Source: Fidelibacterota bacterium
GTDB lineage: Bacteria; Fidelibacterota; UBA8477; JABMPR01
Reading direction: 5' to 3'
Length of the DNA: 64,000 nt
NCBI GenBank assembly: GCA_016784025.1
Contig: JADHVL010000013.1
Span: 1-64,000, forward strand
How positions within the stretch are numbered: the stretch's first letter is position 1; each line of letters starts with the position of its first letter. Under the pieces are notes generated by a model. The model did no database searches and was not told where the DNA came from. It saw nothing but the letters and a program-made list of their open reading frames with translations. Positions 1 through 6,940 of this stretch are shown here, one piece after another. The translations under genes were made by a program, and so were the position numbers.

Positions 1-2
1 AA

Positions 3-53
3 GAAGCTGGATACCTCTTTTTCACGGATTATTACCGAAATGTTAAGGTGTAA
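3..53 (+). CDS. C-terminal end of a protein cut by the window edge
   Basis: An open frame enters from the left edge and stops with TAA at 51-53, giving the tail EAGYLFFTDYYRNVKV. It ends only eight bases before a group II intron domain V-like hairpin. By position it could be the end of the intron-encoded reverse transcriptase/maturase, because such ORFs sit in domain IV just upstream of domain V. Sixteen residues are too few to recognise a family, so this is a positional inference only. Confidence 0.3.
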   Translation, partial: EAGYLFFTDYYRNVKV

Positions 54-60
54 ATTAAGG

Positions 61-137
61 AACCGCCCTGTACGGAACCGTACGCAGGGTGGTGTGAGAG
101 GACGGATAGGGAATTAATCCCTATCCTCCTACTCGAT
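61..137 (+). mobile_element. 3' end of a group II intron (domains V and VI)
   Basis: Bases 62-92 fold into a stem of about 14 pairs (ACCGCCCTG..TACGG with CCGTACG..CAGGGTGGT), a small apical loop and a two-base bulge in the 3' strand, as in domain V. A second hairpin follows (GGATAGGG pairs with CCCTATCC, 104-126), matching domain VI. The block ends CCTACTCGAT at 137, resembling the 3' boundary of many bacterial group II introns. The rest of the intron lies outside the window. The identification rests on remembered family features, not on a covariance-model search. Confidence 0.6.
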
Positions 138-280
138 TACCCAACTATCAGTTTGAATAAATAGGTCGTTCAACTATTATATCACCAACCAGGAATCAAA
201 CTATTGAAGTTGATAATCTTAGACGAATAGAAACTGTTGTTTGACTTGATTCCTTAGAGAACAGAGGAGATAAATAGATC

Positions 281-964
281 ATGGCTGAAAAAACCAAATT
301 ATGGTATTTGCAGAATTTTAATATGTTTGAGGGTATGAGTCCCAAGATGATGATGGAACTTGCACAGAATACAAGTATGCAAAACAATTCCAAAAAGGAA
401 ATCATTTATTTTCCCGAGGATGCATCCAATACCATTTATTTTCTTAAAGCCGGAAAAATTAAGATTTACAGACTATCCGAAGATGGTAAAACCACCACGC
501 TTCAACTTTTAGGACCAGGTGAAATATTCGGGGAGAGTGCCATCCTTGGACAGGATACCCATGATAACATCGCTGAAGTTGTTGAAGATGCAGTGGTATG
601 TGCAATGGACAAACGAGATTTTCAGGACCTCATGGAGAAAAGCCCTAATCTGACATTAAGTGTGAATAAGTTTATTGGATGGCGTTTGCGTAAGATTCAA
701 GCCCATGTAGAGGATTTAGTTTTCAAGAATGCCAGCCAGAGGATTACTTCATTCCTGCACCGCTATGTGGAAACTTTTGGGAAAAAGATGGTGGATGGTT
801 GGATGGTGCGACCATTTCTTACTCATCAGGAGATTGCTGATCTTACTGCCACGGCCAGACAGACCGTAAATCAGGTCTTAAACGAATTGGCTGAGCAGGA
901 TGTTATTAAGTTCTCCCGCAGATTTCTTCAGCTTAAGGGTGATCTTGACCAGCTTGAAACCTGA
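281..964 (+). CDS. CRP/FNR-family transcriptional regulator
   Basis: A 227-residue protein of normal length for the family. An N-terminal cyclic-nucleotide-binding beta-roll (about residues 15-130, containing GPGEIFGESAILG) joins a long dimerisation helix and a C-terminal winged helix-turn-helix (about 165-220; HQEIADLTATARQTVNQVL). This is the FNR/CRP layout, but there are no clustered N-terminal cysteines that would suggest an iron-sulfur FNR. AGAGGAGA lies about 10 bases before the ATG. An inverted repeat (AGGAATCAA 191-199 with TTGATTCCT 246-254) lies upstream and could be a regulatory dyad. The ligand and targets cannot be told from sequence. Confidence 0.9.
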   Translation: MAEKTKLWYLQNFNMFEGMSPKMMMELAQNTSMQNNSKKEIIYFPEDASNTIYFLKAGKIKIYRLSEDGKTTTLQLLGPGEIFGESAILGQDTHDNIAEVVEDAVVCAMDKRDFQDLMEKSPNLTLSVNKFIGWRLRKIQAHVEDLVFKNASQRITSFLHRYVETFGKKMVDGWMVRPFLTHQEIADLTATARQTVNQVLNELAEQDVIKFSRRFLQLKGDLDQLET

Positions 965-1035
965 GTTGTAACTCTCTTCCACATACATGTCTGCAATATG
1001 ACAGTCCCACTTCCAGAGGCTGTCTAGATTCAGCC

Positions 1036-1332
1036 ATGGAAAACATCAAAACCGAGTCAGATCGAATCAAAGTAGAAATCATTATCCGTGATGGGTGTAA
1101 CTTCAGTTATGAAACCTTAAGATCCTTACTACAAAGTCGCGCACAATATCCTGAAATGGTTCTCAGCGTAGTGGATATTGCAGATAGTGGCGACAGCCGT
1201 CAAACCATTGGGGGGATTACCCCTTCCATATGGGTCAATAACAAGCTTTGGTTTCTGGGATCCTTCTCTGAAGAAACCTTTCATTCTCGTTTAGCCCTAA
1301 TGTCTTCATCTCGAGCAATAAACCAGGTGTAA
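1036..1332 (+). CDS. small thioredoxin-fold protein with a single cysteine
   Basis: A 98-residue protein. The pattern VEIIIRDGCNFSYETLRSLL followed by VLSVVDI and then GGITPSIWVNNKLWFLGSF fits the beta-alpha-beta plus cis-proline (TP) layout of glutaredoxin/thioredoxin-like domains. The usual CxxC is absent: only one Cys (in RDGCNF) remains, so classical dithiol chemistry is unlikely. It lies 71 bp after the CRP-family gene in the same direction and may be co-transcribed. No close family is recognised and the function is unknown. Confidence 0.6.
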   Translation: MENIKTESDRIKVEIIIRDGCNFSYETLRSLLQSRAQYPEMVLSVVDIADSGDSRQTIGGITPSIWVNNKLWFLGSFSEETFHSRLALMSSSRAINQV

Positions 1333-1436
1333 AGCCCTGCTGCTGGGGGAAAAAGATACTACTCAATCATTTCGAGATTAGATTAAACCTGTGAATTAAT
1401 CTCAACTTTCTGTTCTGAATTATGGGAGAATATTTG

Positions 1437-2285
1437 ATGCTGGGAATAATCGGTGGTACAGGTCTGTACCAGGTGAATTGGATGGAAGTACTTGATACCA
1501 GGATTGTGGGAACTCCCTTTGGAGAACCATCTGCTAAACTTTCATTAGGGAAGGTCGGTGAGGAGGAGATTGTATTTTTACCACGCCATGGTGAATCTCA
1601 TCAGTTTTTACCCTCTGAAGTCAATTATCGTGCGAATATGTGGGCTCTCAAATCAGTTGGAGTCAAAAGAGTTATCTCTTTTTCAGCAACAGGCAGCCTT
1701 CGGGAAGAAATAAAACCAGGCGAGTTTGCTTTACCCTCACAATATTTTGATTTTGTCAAAGACGGACGTCCAAAGAGTTTCTTTGGAGATGGACTGGTAG
1801 CTCACATAACTTCTGCAGAACCGGTTTGCAGCTCACTTCGCAATCAGATATTTAGTTCTGGACAGCAACTAAAATTACCTGTTCATAATAATTTGACCTA
1901 TGGCTGTGTGGATGGTCCCCGACTGGGAACACGGGCTGAAAGTTTCTTTTTACGAGATGCAGCAGGATGTGATTTAGTAGGTATGACCAATATCCCTGAA
2001 GCCTTCCTGGCCAGGGAAGCACAGATGTGTTACTCCACGGTGGCCATACCCACAGATTACGATTGCTGGATGGATGACCCAAACCAGCATGTTACTGTAC
2101 CTCAGTTACTTAAGCGATATAGTGAAAGTCTGGAAAGTGCTTTGGAACTACTCAAACACACCATTCAAAACCATGACCATCAGCAAAAATGTGAATGTCA
2201 TTCCAGTCTGGATGGAGCGCTAATGTTTGATCCTACTCTCCTTGTTGGTGGACACAAAATTATGATGGATGTTCTACTGAAATAA
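1437..2285 (+). CDS. mtnP: S-methyl-5'-thioadenosine phosphorylase
   Basis: A 282-residue purine-nucleoside-phosphorylase-family enzyme that cleaves methylthioadenosine to adenine and methylthioribose-1-phosphate in methionine salvage. It begins MLGIIGGTGLY and carries LPRHGESHQFLPSEVNYRAN, SATGSLREEIKPGEF and GMTNIPEAFLAREAQMCYS, all typical of MtnP. An in-frame ATG at 1422 would add five residues. The GGGAG at 1424-1428 is well placed for the ATG at 1437, which also matches the usual N-terminus, so 1437 is preferred. The family also contains 5'-methylthioinosine and purine nucleoside phosphorylases, so substrate choice is inferred. Confidence 0.88.
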   Translation: MLGIIGGTGLYQVNWMEVLDTRIVGTPFGEPSAKLSLGKVGEEEIVFLPRHGESHQFLPSEVNYRANMWALKSVGVKRVISFSATGSLREEIKPGEFALPSQYFDFVKDGRPKSFFGDGLVAHITSAEPVCSSLRNQIFSSGQQLKLPVHNNLTYGCVDGPRLGTRAESFFLRDAAGCDLVGMTNIPEAFLAREAQMCYSTVAIPTDYDCWMDDPNQHVTVPQLLKRYSESLESALELLKHTIQNHDHQQKCECHSSLDGALMFDPTLLVGGHKIMMDVLLK

Positions 2286-2299
2286 GTGAATTCAACCAA

Positions 2300-3112
2300 T
2301 TGAACCGGAGACCTCGTATCAATTCTCAAATAAGAATATTGCTTATCTTTTGTGTCATACTCTTGCAGATCAATCGAAATTATGGTCAAGAGATTTCAAC
2401 CAGAGACTGGCTCATTTCAGGTTCAGAGATGGGGATAGCGCTAGGTCTTGAGCTTTACGGGAAACCACATTTTATTCCAGAGACTCCTCGATTTAGTTCT
2501 CCAAATTCCATTGACAGATACATGCGTGATCAATTATGGCTTGGCGTCAACAAACAGGATGAGGCCAGAACCTGGAGCGATAGACTTATTTATGGTGTCA
2601 GCCTGACAAGTCTCCTCTGGGGATCTGTACTGGCAGAGGATACTGAGCTCGCATTACTGATTAATGTCCGCGTGTTTGCTACAAATAGTATCATGACCAA
2701 TCTGGCGAAAATCGCTACTGCCAGGGAACGGCCTTACCATCATTACGGGACACGTGCATCAGAGGGCTCCAAAGATTTTACGTCCTTTTTCAGTGGTCAT
2801 AGTAGTGTTGCATTTTCACAGGCTGTGGCAAATTCTATGATTTTAAGTCGCAGCTACCCCCAACACGAATCTGTGATATGGTCAACTCTCCTGGGAGTGG
2901 CAGGTCTCACCGCGTATTTGAGGGTTGCAGGGGATATGCACTACTTTACCGACATACTGACCGGGGCGATATCAGGATCATTGATTGCGTGGACAATCAC
3001 TCGATCAGAGCTGAAACGATTCGAAACAGTCGACAATGAGAGTGGTGTCGTGCTTCAAAGCAAGGGGAATGGTTCAAATTTTGTCATTTCACTTAAAATA
3101 CCGTTGGGCTAA
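2300..3112 (+). CDS. exported PAP2-superfamily phosphatase
   Basis: A 270-residue protein starting at TTG, 14 bp after mtnP. A hydrophobic N-terminus (IRILLIFCVILLQINRNYGQ) looks like a signal peptide. The three phosphatase motifs are present: K-x6-RP (KIATARERP), the SGH motif (FFSGHSS) and R-x5-H-x3-D (RVAGDMHYFTD). These residues form the vanadium-haloperoxidase/PAP2 active site, so acid phosphatase or lipid-phosphate phosphatase activity in the periplasm or membrane is expected. The substrate is unknown. Confidence 0.82.
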   Translation: MNRRPRINSQIRILLIFCVILLQINRNYGQEISTRDWLISGSEMGIALGLELYGKPHFIPETPRFSSPNSIDRYMRDQLWLGVNKQDEARTWSDRLIYGVSLTSLLWGSVLAEDTELALLINVRVFATNSIMTNLAKIATARERPYHHYGTRASEGSKDFTSFFSGHSSVAFSQAVANSMILSRSYPQHESVIWSTLLGVAGLTAYLRVAGDMHYFTDILTGAISGSLIAWTITRSELKRFETVDNESGVVLQSKGNGSNFVISLKIPLG

Positions 3113-3169
3113 AACAGGTTTTGAACGTATTATTACTAATCAAATGTTTGAATATAGGAGTTGAATAAA

Positions 3170-3862
3170 ATGACTGAACAGTTACCCGGAAAAAGTAACC
3201 AGCAATCATGGATTGCCATTGTTATCATCGCCATCGGTGCCATCTTTCTTTTACAAAGCCTGAATATTATGCATCTCGGTCATTTTTTGAGCGAGTGGTG
3301 GCCCGTCATTCTCATCGTAGCGGGGTTTTTAAAGTTAAAGAGTGACGATCGTCGCAACGGATCAATTCTCTTTATAATTGGTCTCGTCCTGCTATCTGCA
3401 ACTCTAGATTTTATCAATTGGGGTAGCATCTTTAAACTCTGGCCATTGGCAATTCTTTATGTTGGTGTCTCCATGCTGCTGAAATCAAAAGGGAAACCCG
3501 GTTTATCCTTTTCAACAGTTACATCAGAAGATGATGATTTTATAAATGCCACTGCCATATTTGGTGGAGTAGAAAAGAAAATTCATAGCCAGGCTTTTAA
3601 AGGCGCAAATGTCATGGCCCTTTTTGGTGGGGTTGAGATTGATCTGACGGATGCAAAAGCCATTGACACTGGGTGTGTTGTAAATGTTACCGCTTTGTTT
3701 GGCGGAGCAGAGATTCGAGTACCTGAAGACTGGAATGTCATTGTCACAGGAACTCCCATTTTTGGCGGGGTTGAGGACAAATCTAAGGGTGGAGCAGAGG
3801 GTGCCGTGAACATTACATTGAACTGCACAGTCGCTTTTGGAGGTTTAGAGATCAGAACCTGA
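3170..3862 (+). CDS. LiaF-like membrane protein (cell-envelope stress type)
   Basis: A 230-residue protein. The N-terminal third has several hydrophobic segments (SWIAIVIIAIGAIFLLQSL, WWPVILIVAGFLKL, ILFIIGLVLLSATLDFINWG, LWPLAILYVGVSML). The C-terminal half repeats an AxFGGVE-type beta motif four times (ATAIFGGVEKK, MALFGGVEID, TALFGGAEIR, TVAFGGLEI), typical of the LiaF-type beta-helix found with envelope-stress sensors. TAGGAG at 3155-3160 supports the ATG at 3170 rather than the TTG at 3161. No partner kinase gene is adjacent, so its role is inferred from family only. Confidence 0.75.
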   Translation: MTEQLPGKSNQQSWIAIVIIAIGAIFLLQSLNIMHLGHFLSEWWPVILIVAGFLKLKSDDRRNGSILFIIGLVLLSATLDFINWGSIFKLWPLAILYVGVSMLLKSKGKPGLSFSTVTSEDDDFINATAIFGGVEKKIHSQAFKGANVMALFGGVEIDLTDAKAIDTGCVVNVTALFGGAEIRVPEDWNVIVTGTPIFGGVEDKSKGGAEGAVNITLNCTVAFGGLEIRT

Positions 3863-3888
3863 TCACCGCAGCTCAGATACAATTTTAA

Positions 3889-3920
3889 TAAAAGGCCGGT
3901 TTTTACTGGTCTTTTGTTTA
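3889..3920 (+). terminator. rho-independent terminator
   Basis: AAAGGCCGG (3891-3899) pairs with CTGGTCTTT (3906-3914), allowing G-U pairs, and is followed by TTGTTTATT. It lies 27 bp after the LiaF-like stop codon and would end the upstream transcript. Confidence 0.7.
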
Positions 3921-4184
3921 TTCTGGACTGTTTAATCTTTACTAGTAAATCCCTTTTGTGCCCCTGTATGCTCGTTTATATTGGCGTGCTTTTTTATCCG
4001 CCTTCGCAGAATAAACTGGGTTAAACCAGAAATGATTGCGAATGTTCTCCTTCGTTGCGATATCACCCCTGAAAAATTGGCGGATAACCACGACGAAGAG
4101 GCTTTTGCCACGCAGGCGGGTTATAGATGGGACCACAGTACTAAATGCCTGCCAGAAGCAGGTGCTTGTGTACCTTTTGACAAT
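3921..4184. other. intergenic stretch, no gene seen
   Basis: Together with the terminator, about 320 bp separate the LiaF-like gene from tRNA-Arg. Open frames on both strands lack a ribosome binding site, and one of them runs through the tRNA, so none is called. A short GC-rich hairpin (TGCCTGCCAGAAGCAGGTGC) lies about 35 bp before the tRNA. Nothing else is recognisable. Confidence 0.5.
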
Positions 4185-4258
4185 GCCCCTGTAGCTCAGC
4201 AGGATAGAGCAACGCTTTCCTAAAGCGTAGGTCAGGTGTTCGAATCACCTCAGGGGTA
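4185..4258 (+). tRNA. tRNA-Arg (anticodon CCT)
   Basis: The cloverleaf is complete: acceptor GCCCCTG pairs with CAGGGGT (one terminal G-T), D-arm GCTC..GAGC, anticodon stem ACGCT/AGCGT with loop TTCCTAA giving anticodon CCT, and T-arm GGTGTTCGAATCACC. Discriminator A is at 4258. CCA is not encoded. Confidence 0.93.
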
Positions 4259-4329
4259 CGAAGAAACCCATGAGGCGGGAGCCGGGGTTCATTATTGACA
4301 ATAGTAATTTTGAAGGGATATGATATCCG

Positions 4330-4998
4330 ATGTTGACGCCAAAAAAGAAACTAACTAAAAAAGAATTAAAGCGTGATCCATTGCTGGATACCATTGAAAA
4401 AGGACAGCAGTTCTACGAGAAAAATAGCAAACAGATCTTAACTGGAGTTGTAGCTGTAGTTGTTATTATTGTACTGGCATGGGGTTGGATGAATAATCTC
4501 GAAACCACACGTAGCGAAGCCATGTTGGCCAGCACAAAAGCTACCATTGCTGCTGTAGTTGGTATGGATGATAATGTCCTCGCTGAACTTGAACGTGTCG
4601 TCGATGAATATGGTGATAATTCAGCTATATCTCAGGCTACCTACCAACTGGGAGTTGCCAGACTACAGGCAAATGATTTAGATGGTGCCAGAGAATCGTT
4701 TACAACATTGGCAAATAGTTCAGATAAACAGCTCAAGCTCGCTGGAACACTGAAGTTGGCATATATCTTTGAAAAAGAAGCTAATTATGCCGATGCAGCC
4801 TCACTTTATAGCCAGGTTGGCGCCTTAAAGGAAAGTGTCGTTTCTGAGTATGCCATGCTCCAGGCAGGTTATGCATATATCGCTGATGGAAATGTCGCCA
4901 GCGCCGATAAAATTGTGAAAGAACTTTTAGATGAAAAACCGACAGGAAAATTCCTGGAACAGGTGAAATATTTAGAAGGCAAAGTGTTGGAGAAATAA
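4330..4998 (+). CDS. YfgM-like TPR protein with one membrane anchor
   Basis: A 222-residue protein. A charged cytoplasmic N-terminus (about 35 residues) precedes one transmembrane helix (ILTGVVAVVVIIVLAWGW) and a soluble TPR-like region with repeats such as ISQATYQLGVARLQANDLDG and TLKLAYIFEKEANYADAASL. This is the layout of the YfgM/TPR_21 family, an ancillary SecYEG or periplasmic-chaperone-network subunit in proteobacteria. Here that role is inferred only from architecture. It ends at a strong terminator before rimP, so it is transcriptionally separate from the nusA operon. Confidence 0.7.
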   Translation: MLTPKKKLTKKELKRDPLLDTIEKGQQFYEKNSKQILTGVVAVVVIIVLAWGWMNNLETTRSEAMLASTKATIAAVVGMDDNVLAELERVVDEYGDNSAISQATYQLGVARLQANDLDGARESFTTLANSSDKQLKLAGTLKLAYIFEKEANYADAASLYSQVGALKESVVSEYAMLQAGYAYIADGNVASADKIVKELLDEKPTGKFLEQVKYLEGKVLEK

Positions 4999-5049
4999 TT
5001 GCAATTATTGAACTTGCAATCAGGGCTCTCCCCGAATATATTTCGCCCG

Positions 5050-5080
5050 CAAAGTGGGTTGAATGACCCACTTTGTTTAT
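5050..5080 (+). terminator. rho-independent terminator
   Basis: A perfect 10-bp stem, CAAAGTGGGT (5050-5059) with ACCCACTTTG (5066-5075), has a six-base loop and is followed by TTTATTTG. It separates the TPR gene from the rimP-nusA-infB operon. Confidence 0.88.
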
Positions 5081-5104
5081 TTGTAAAGGGTATGAAGACG
5101 CGAA

Positions 5105-5560
5105 GTGAATTGGACCGATGAAGAAATAAAAGCCGGAATAGAGCATTGCTTTGAAGGTGCTGAGGACATTTTCCTCGTTGATGTAACATTGAATGCATCA
5201 CGGGGCGGGTTCCAGCTCATTGCAAAGTGTGACAGTGATTCCGGTATCACCATCGACCAATTGGCTCGTATTAATCGATCCATTCATAATAATCTTGTAC
5301 TCCCCGGTTTAGATATTGAGAAGGTTTCAGTCGAAGTCACCTCACCCGGTGCGAGTTTCCCAGTAAAATTGGCCCGTCATTTTAATAGATTGTCAGGGCA
5401 CTCTATGAAAATTGAACATCGCTCTGAAGCGATGCAAAACCCCCTGGATGGCGAGATCGTATCGGCCTCTGACGATTCACTTACAGTCAAAGTAGATGAT
5501 GAAGAGATGGTCTTGAATATGGTTGATGTGATTCAAGGCAAAGTAAATATGCGATGGTAG
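5105..5560 (+). CDS. rimP: ribosome maturation factor RimP
   Basis: A 151-residue protein needed for 30S subunit maturation. It carries the RimP N-terminal alpha/beta domain with VTSPGASFPVKLARHFNRLSG at the domain junction (family pattern SPGxxxPL) and a C-terminal SH3-like barrel. The start is GTG with no strong Shine-Dalgarno. It is placed directly before nusA, the conserved order in bacteria, with 16 bp between the genes. It is the first gene of the nusA-infB operon. Confidence 0.9.
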   Translation: MNWTDEEIKAGIEHCFEGAEDIFLVDVTLNASRGGFQLIAKCDSDSGITIDQLARINRSIHNNLVLPGLDIEKVSVEVTSPGASFPVKLARHFNRLSGHSMKIEHRSEAMQNPLDGEIVSASDDSLTVKVDDEEMVLNMVDVIQGKVNMRW

Positions 5561-5576
5561 AAGGAGGATTGACCCC

Positions 5577-6869
5577 TTGATCAGTAAAATTATCATTGAA
5601 TCGTTTATCCAGCTGGCAAAGGATAAAGATATCGACCGCAAAGAGTTGGCTGATATTATAAAAGAAATCTTTGAAGCTTTGATTCAGAAGAAATACGGAA
5701 ACGTTGACAACTTTGACGTCATCGTCAACATGGATAAGGGTGAGATTGAAATCTACCAGGAAAAAGAGGTCGTTGAAGTCGTTGATGATCCCGATTTTGA
5801 AGTGGATGTCAAGACTGCCCAGGAAATCGCTCCCGATCTTGAAATTGGCGATCCCTTTATCGATGTTGTGGATCCTGCCACCTTTGGACGCCGGCTGATT
5901 ACCTTTGCCCGTCATGTGATGGCCCAGAAAATTCAGGAATTTGAACGCGATCAGATCTATCGTGACTACTCTAGTCGCGTCGGTGAAATCATCATTGGTG
6001 AAATTCACCAGATTCGTCGCGATGCACTCTTTGTTAATATTGACAAAGCTGAGCTCAAGATGCCCCGTGAAGAGCAGATCTACAGTGAACGCTATCGTCG
6101 TGGTGACAGCGTCCGGGCTATCATTAAAGAAGTTCGCTCTGATAAACGCGGTCCAGAAATTATTATTTCACGTGCTGACCCAAGTTTCCTTCACAAATTA
6201 TTTAAGAATGAAGTACCGGAGATTGAAGATGGTATCATTGATATCCGCACGCTCTTCAGAGAACCAGGTGATCGTACCAAGATTATCGTTGAATCTCACG
6301 ACAAGCGTATTGATGCTGTGGGTGCTTGTGTAGGTATGAAGGGTAGCCGAATCCAGGTTATTGTTCGCGAATTGAACGGCGAAAAAATTGATATCATTAA
6401 TTATACGTCTGAACCTCAATTGCTGGTGACTCGTGCACTGTCTCCTGCGAAGCCTTATCGCGTAACCATTGATTATGAAAAGCATAGAGCTTTAGCCTTG
6501 TTTGAGGCTGAAGACATTTCCATTGCTATTGGCAAGAACGGGCAGAATGTCCGGCTTGCATCAAAAGTGACTGGATTTGAGATTGACGCAAAATCTCGTA
6601 GTGAGGTTGAAGGTCCAGTAGTTGTTGAAGTGTTTCTCGAAGAGGTCGAGGGTCTTCCCAAACGTGTTGTCTCAATTCTTGCTGAAAATGGCATTGACAC
6701 TGTGAATGAAGTTGTGAACACCAGCAAGGAAGCATTGCTAAGCCTGAAGGGTCTGGGAGAAAAATCACTGGATGAATTCATGACCGCATTGATGGAAAAA
6801 GTTGAGGTAAAAGTTGAAGTCATCGAGGAAGTCGTTGAAATAGACGACTCCGATGAGGAAAACGCTTAG
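5577..6869 (+). CDS. nusA: transcription termination/antitermination factor NusA
   Basis: A 430-residue protein. The NusA N-terminal RNA-polymerase-binding domain (1-125) is followed by an S1 domain (about 135-200, GEIIIGEIHQIRRDALFVNI), two KH domains (about 230-345, VGACVGMKGSRIQVIVREL and AIGKNGQNVRLASKVTGFEI) and a single helix-hairpin-helix (LKGLGEKSLDEF). It ends in a short acidic tail. The start is TTG, with AAGGAGG at 5562-5568 eight bases upstream. Length and domain order fit non-proteobacterial NusA. Confidence 0.96.
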   Translation: MISKIIIESFIQLAKDKDIDRKELADIIKEIFEALIQKKYGNVDNFDVIVNMDKGEIEIYQEKEVVEVVDDPDFEVDVKTAQEIAPDLEIGDPFIDVVDPATFGRRLITFARHVMAQKIQEFERDQIYRDYSSRVGEIIIGEIHQIRRDALFVNIDKAELKMPREEQIYSERYRRGDSVRAIIKEVRSDKRGPEIIISRADPSFLHKLFKNEVPEIEDGIIDIRTLFREPGDRTKIIVESHDKRIDAVGACVGMKGSRIQVIVRELNGEKIDIINYTSEPQLLVTRALSPAKPYRVTIDYEKHRALALFEAEDISIAIGKNGQNVRLASKVTGFEIDAKSRSEVEGPVVVEVFLEEVEGLPKRVVSILAENGIDTVNEVVNTSKEALLSLKGLGEKSLDEFMTALMEKVEVKVEVIEEVVEIDDSDEENA

Positions 6870-6940
6870 GTAACTGCCACTGGAAACAGTTTTAGAATGT
6901 CTCCGGTTTTGCAGGGCTGAGGTGTGTCTGCTTAAAAGGG

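Noticed and set aside
3981-4223. 80-codon ORF on the plus strand
   Set aside because: It runs into the tRNA-Arg and has no binding site or recognisable sequence.
5487-6008. 173-codon ORF on the minus strand over rimP and nusA
   Set aside because: A shadow of two clearly conserved genes, with no binding site.
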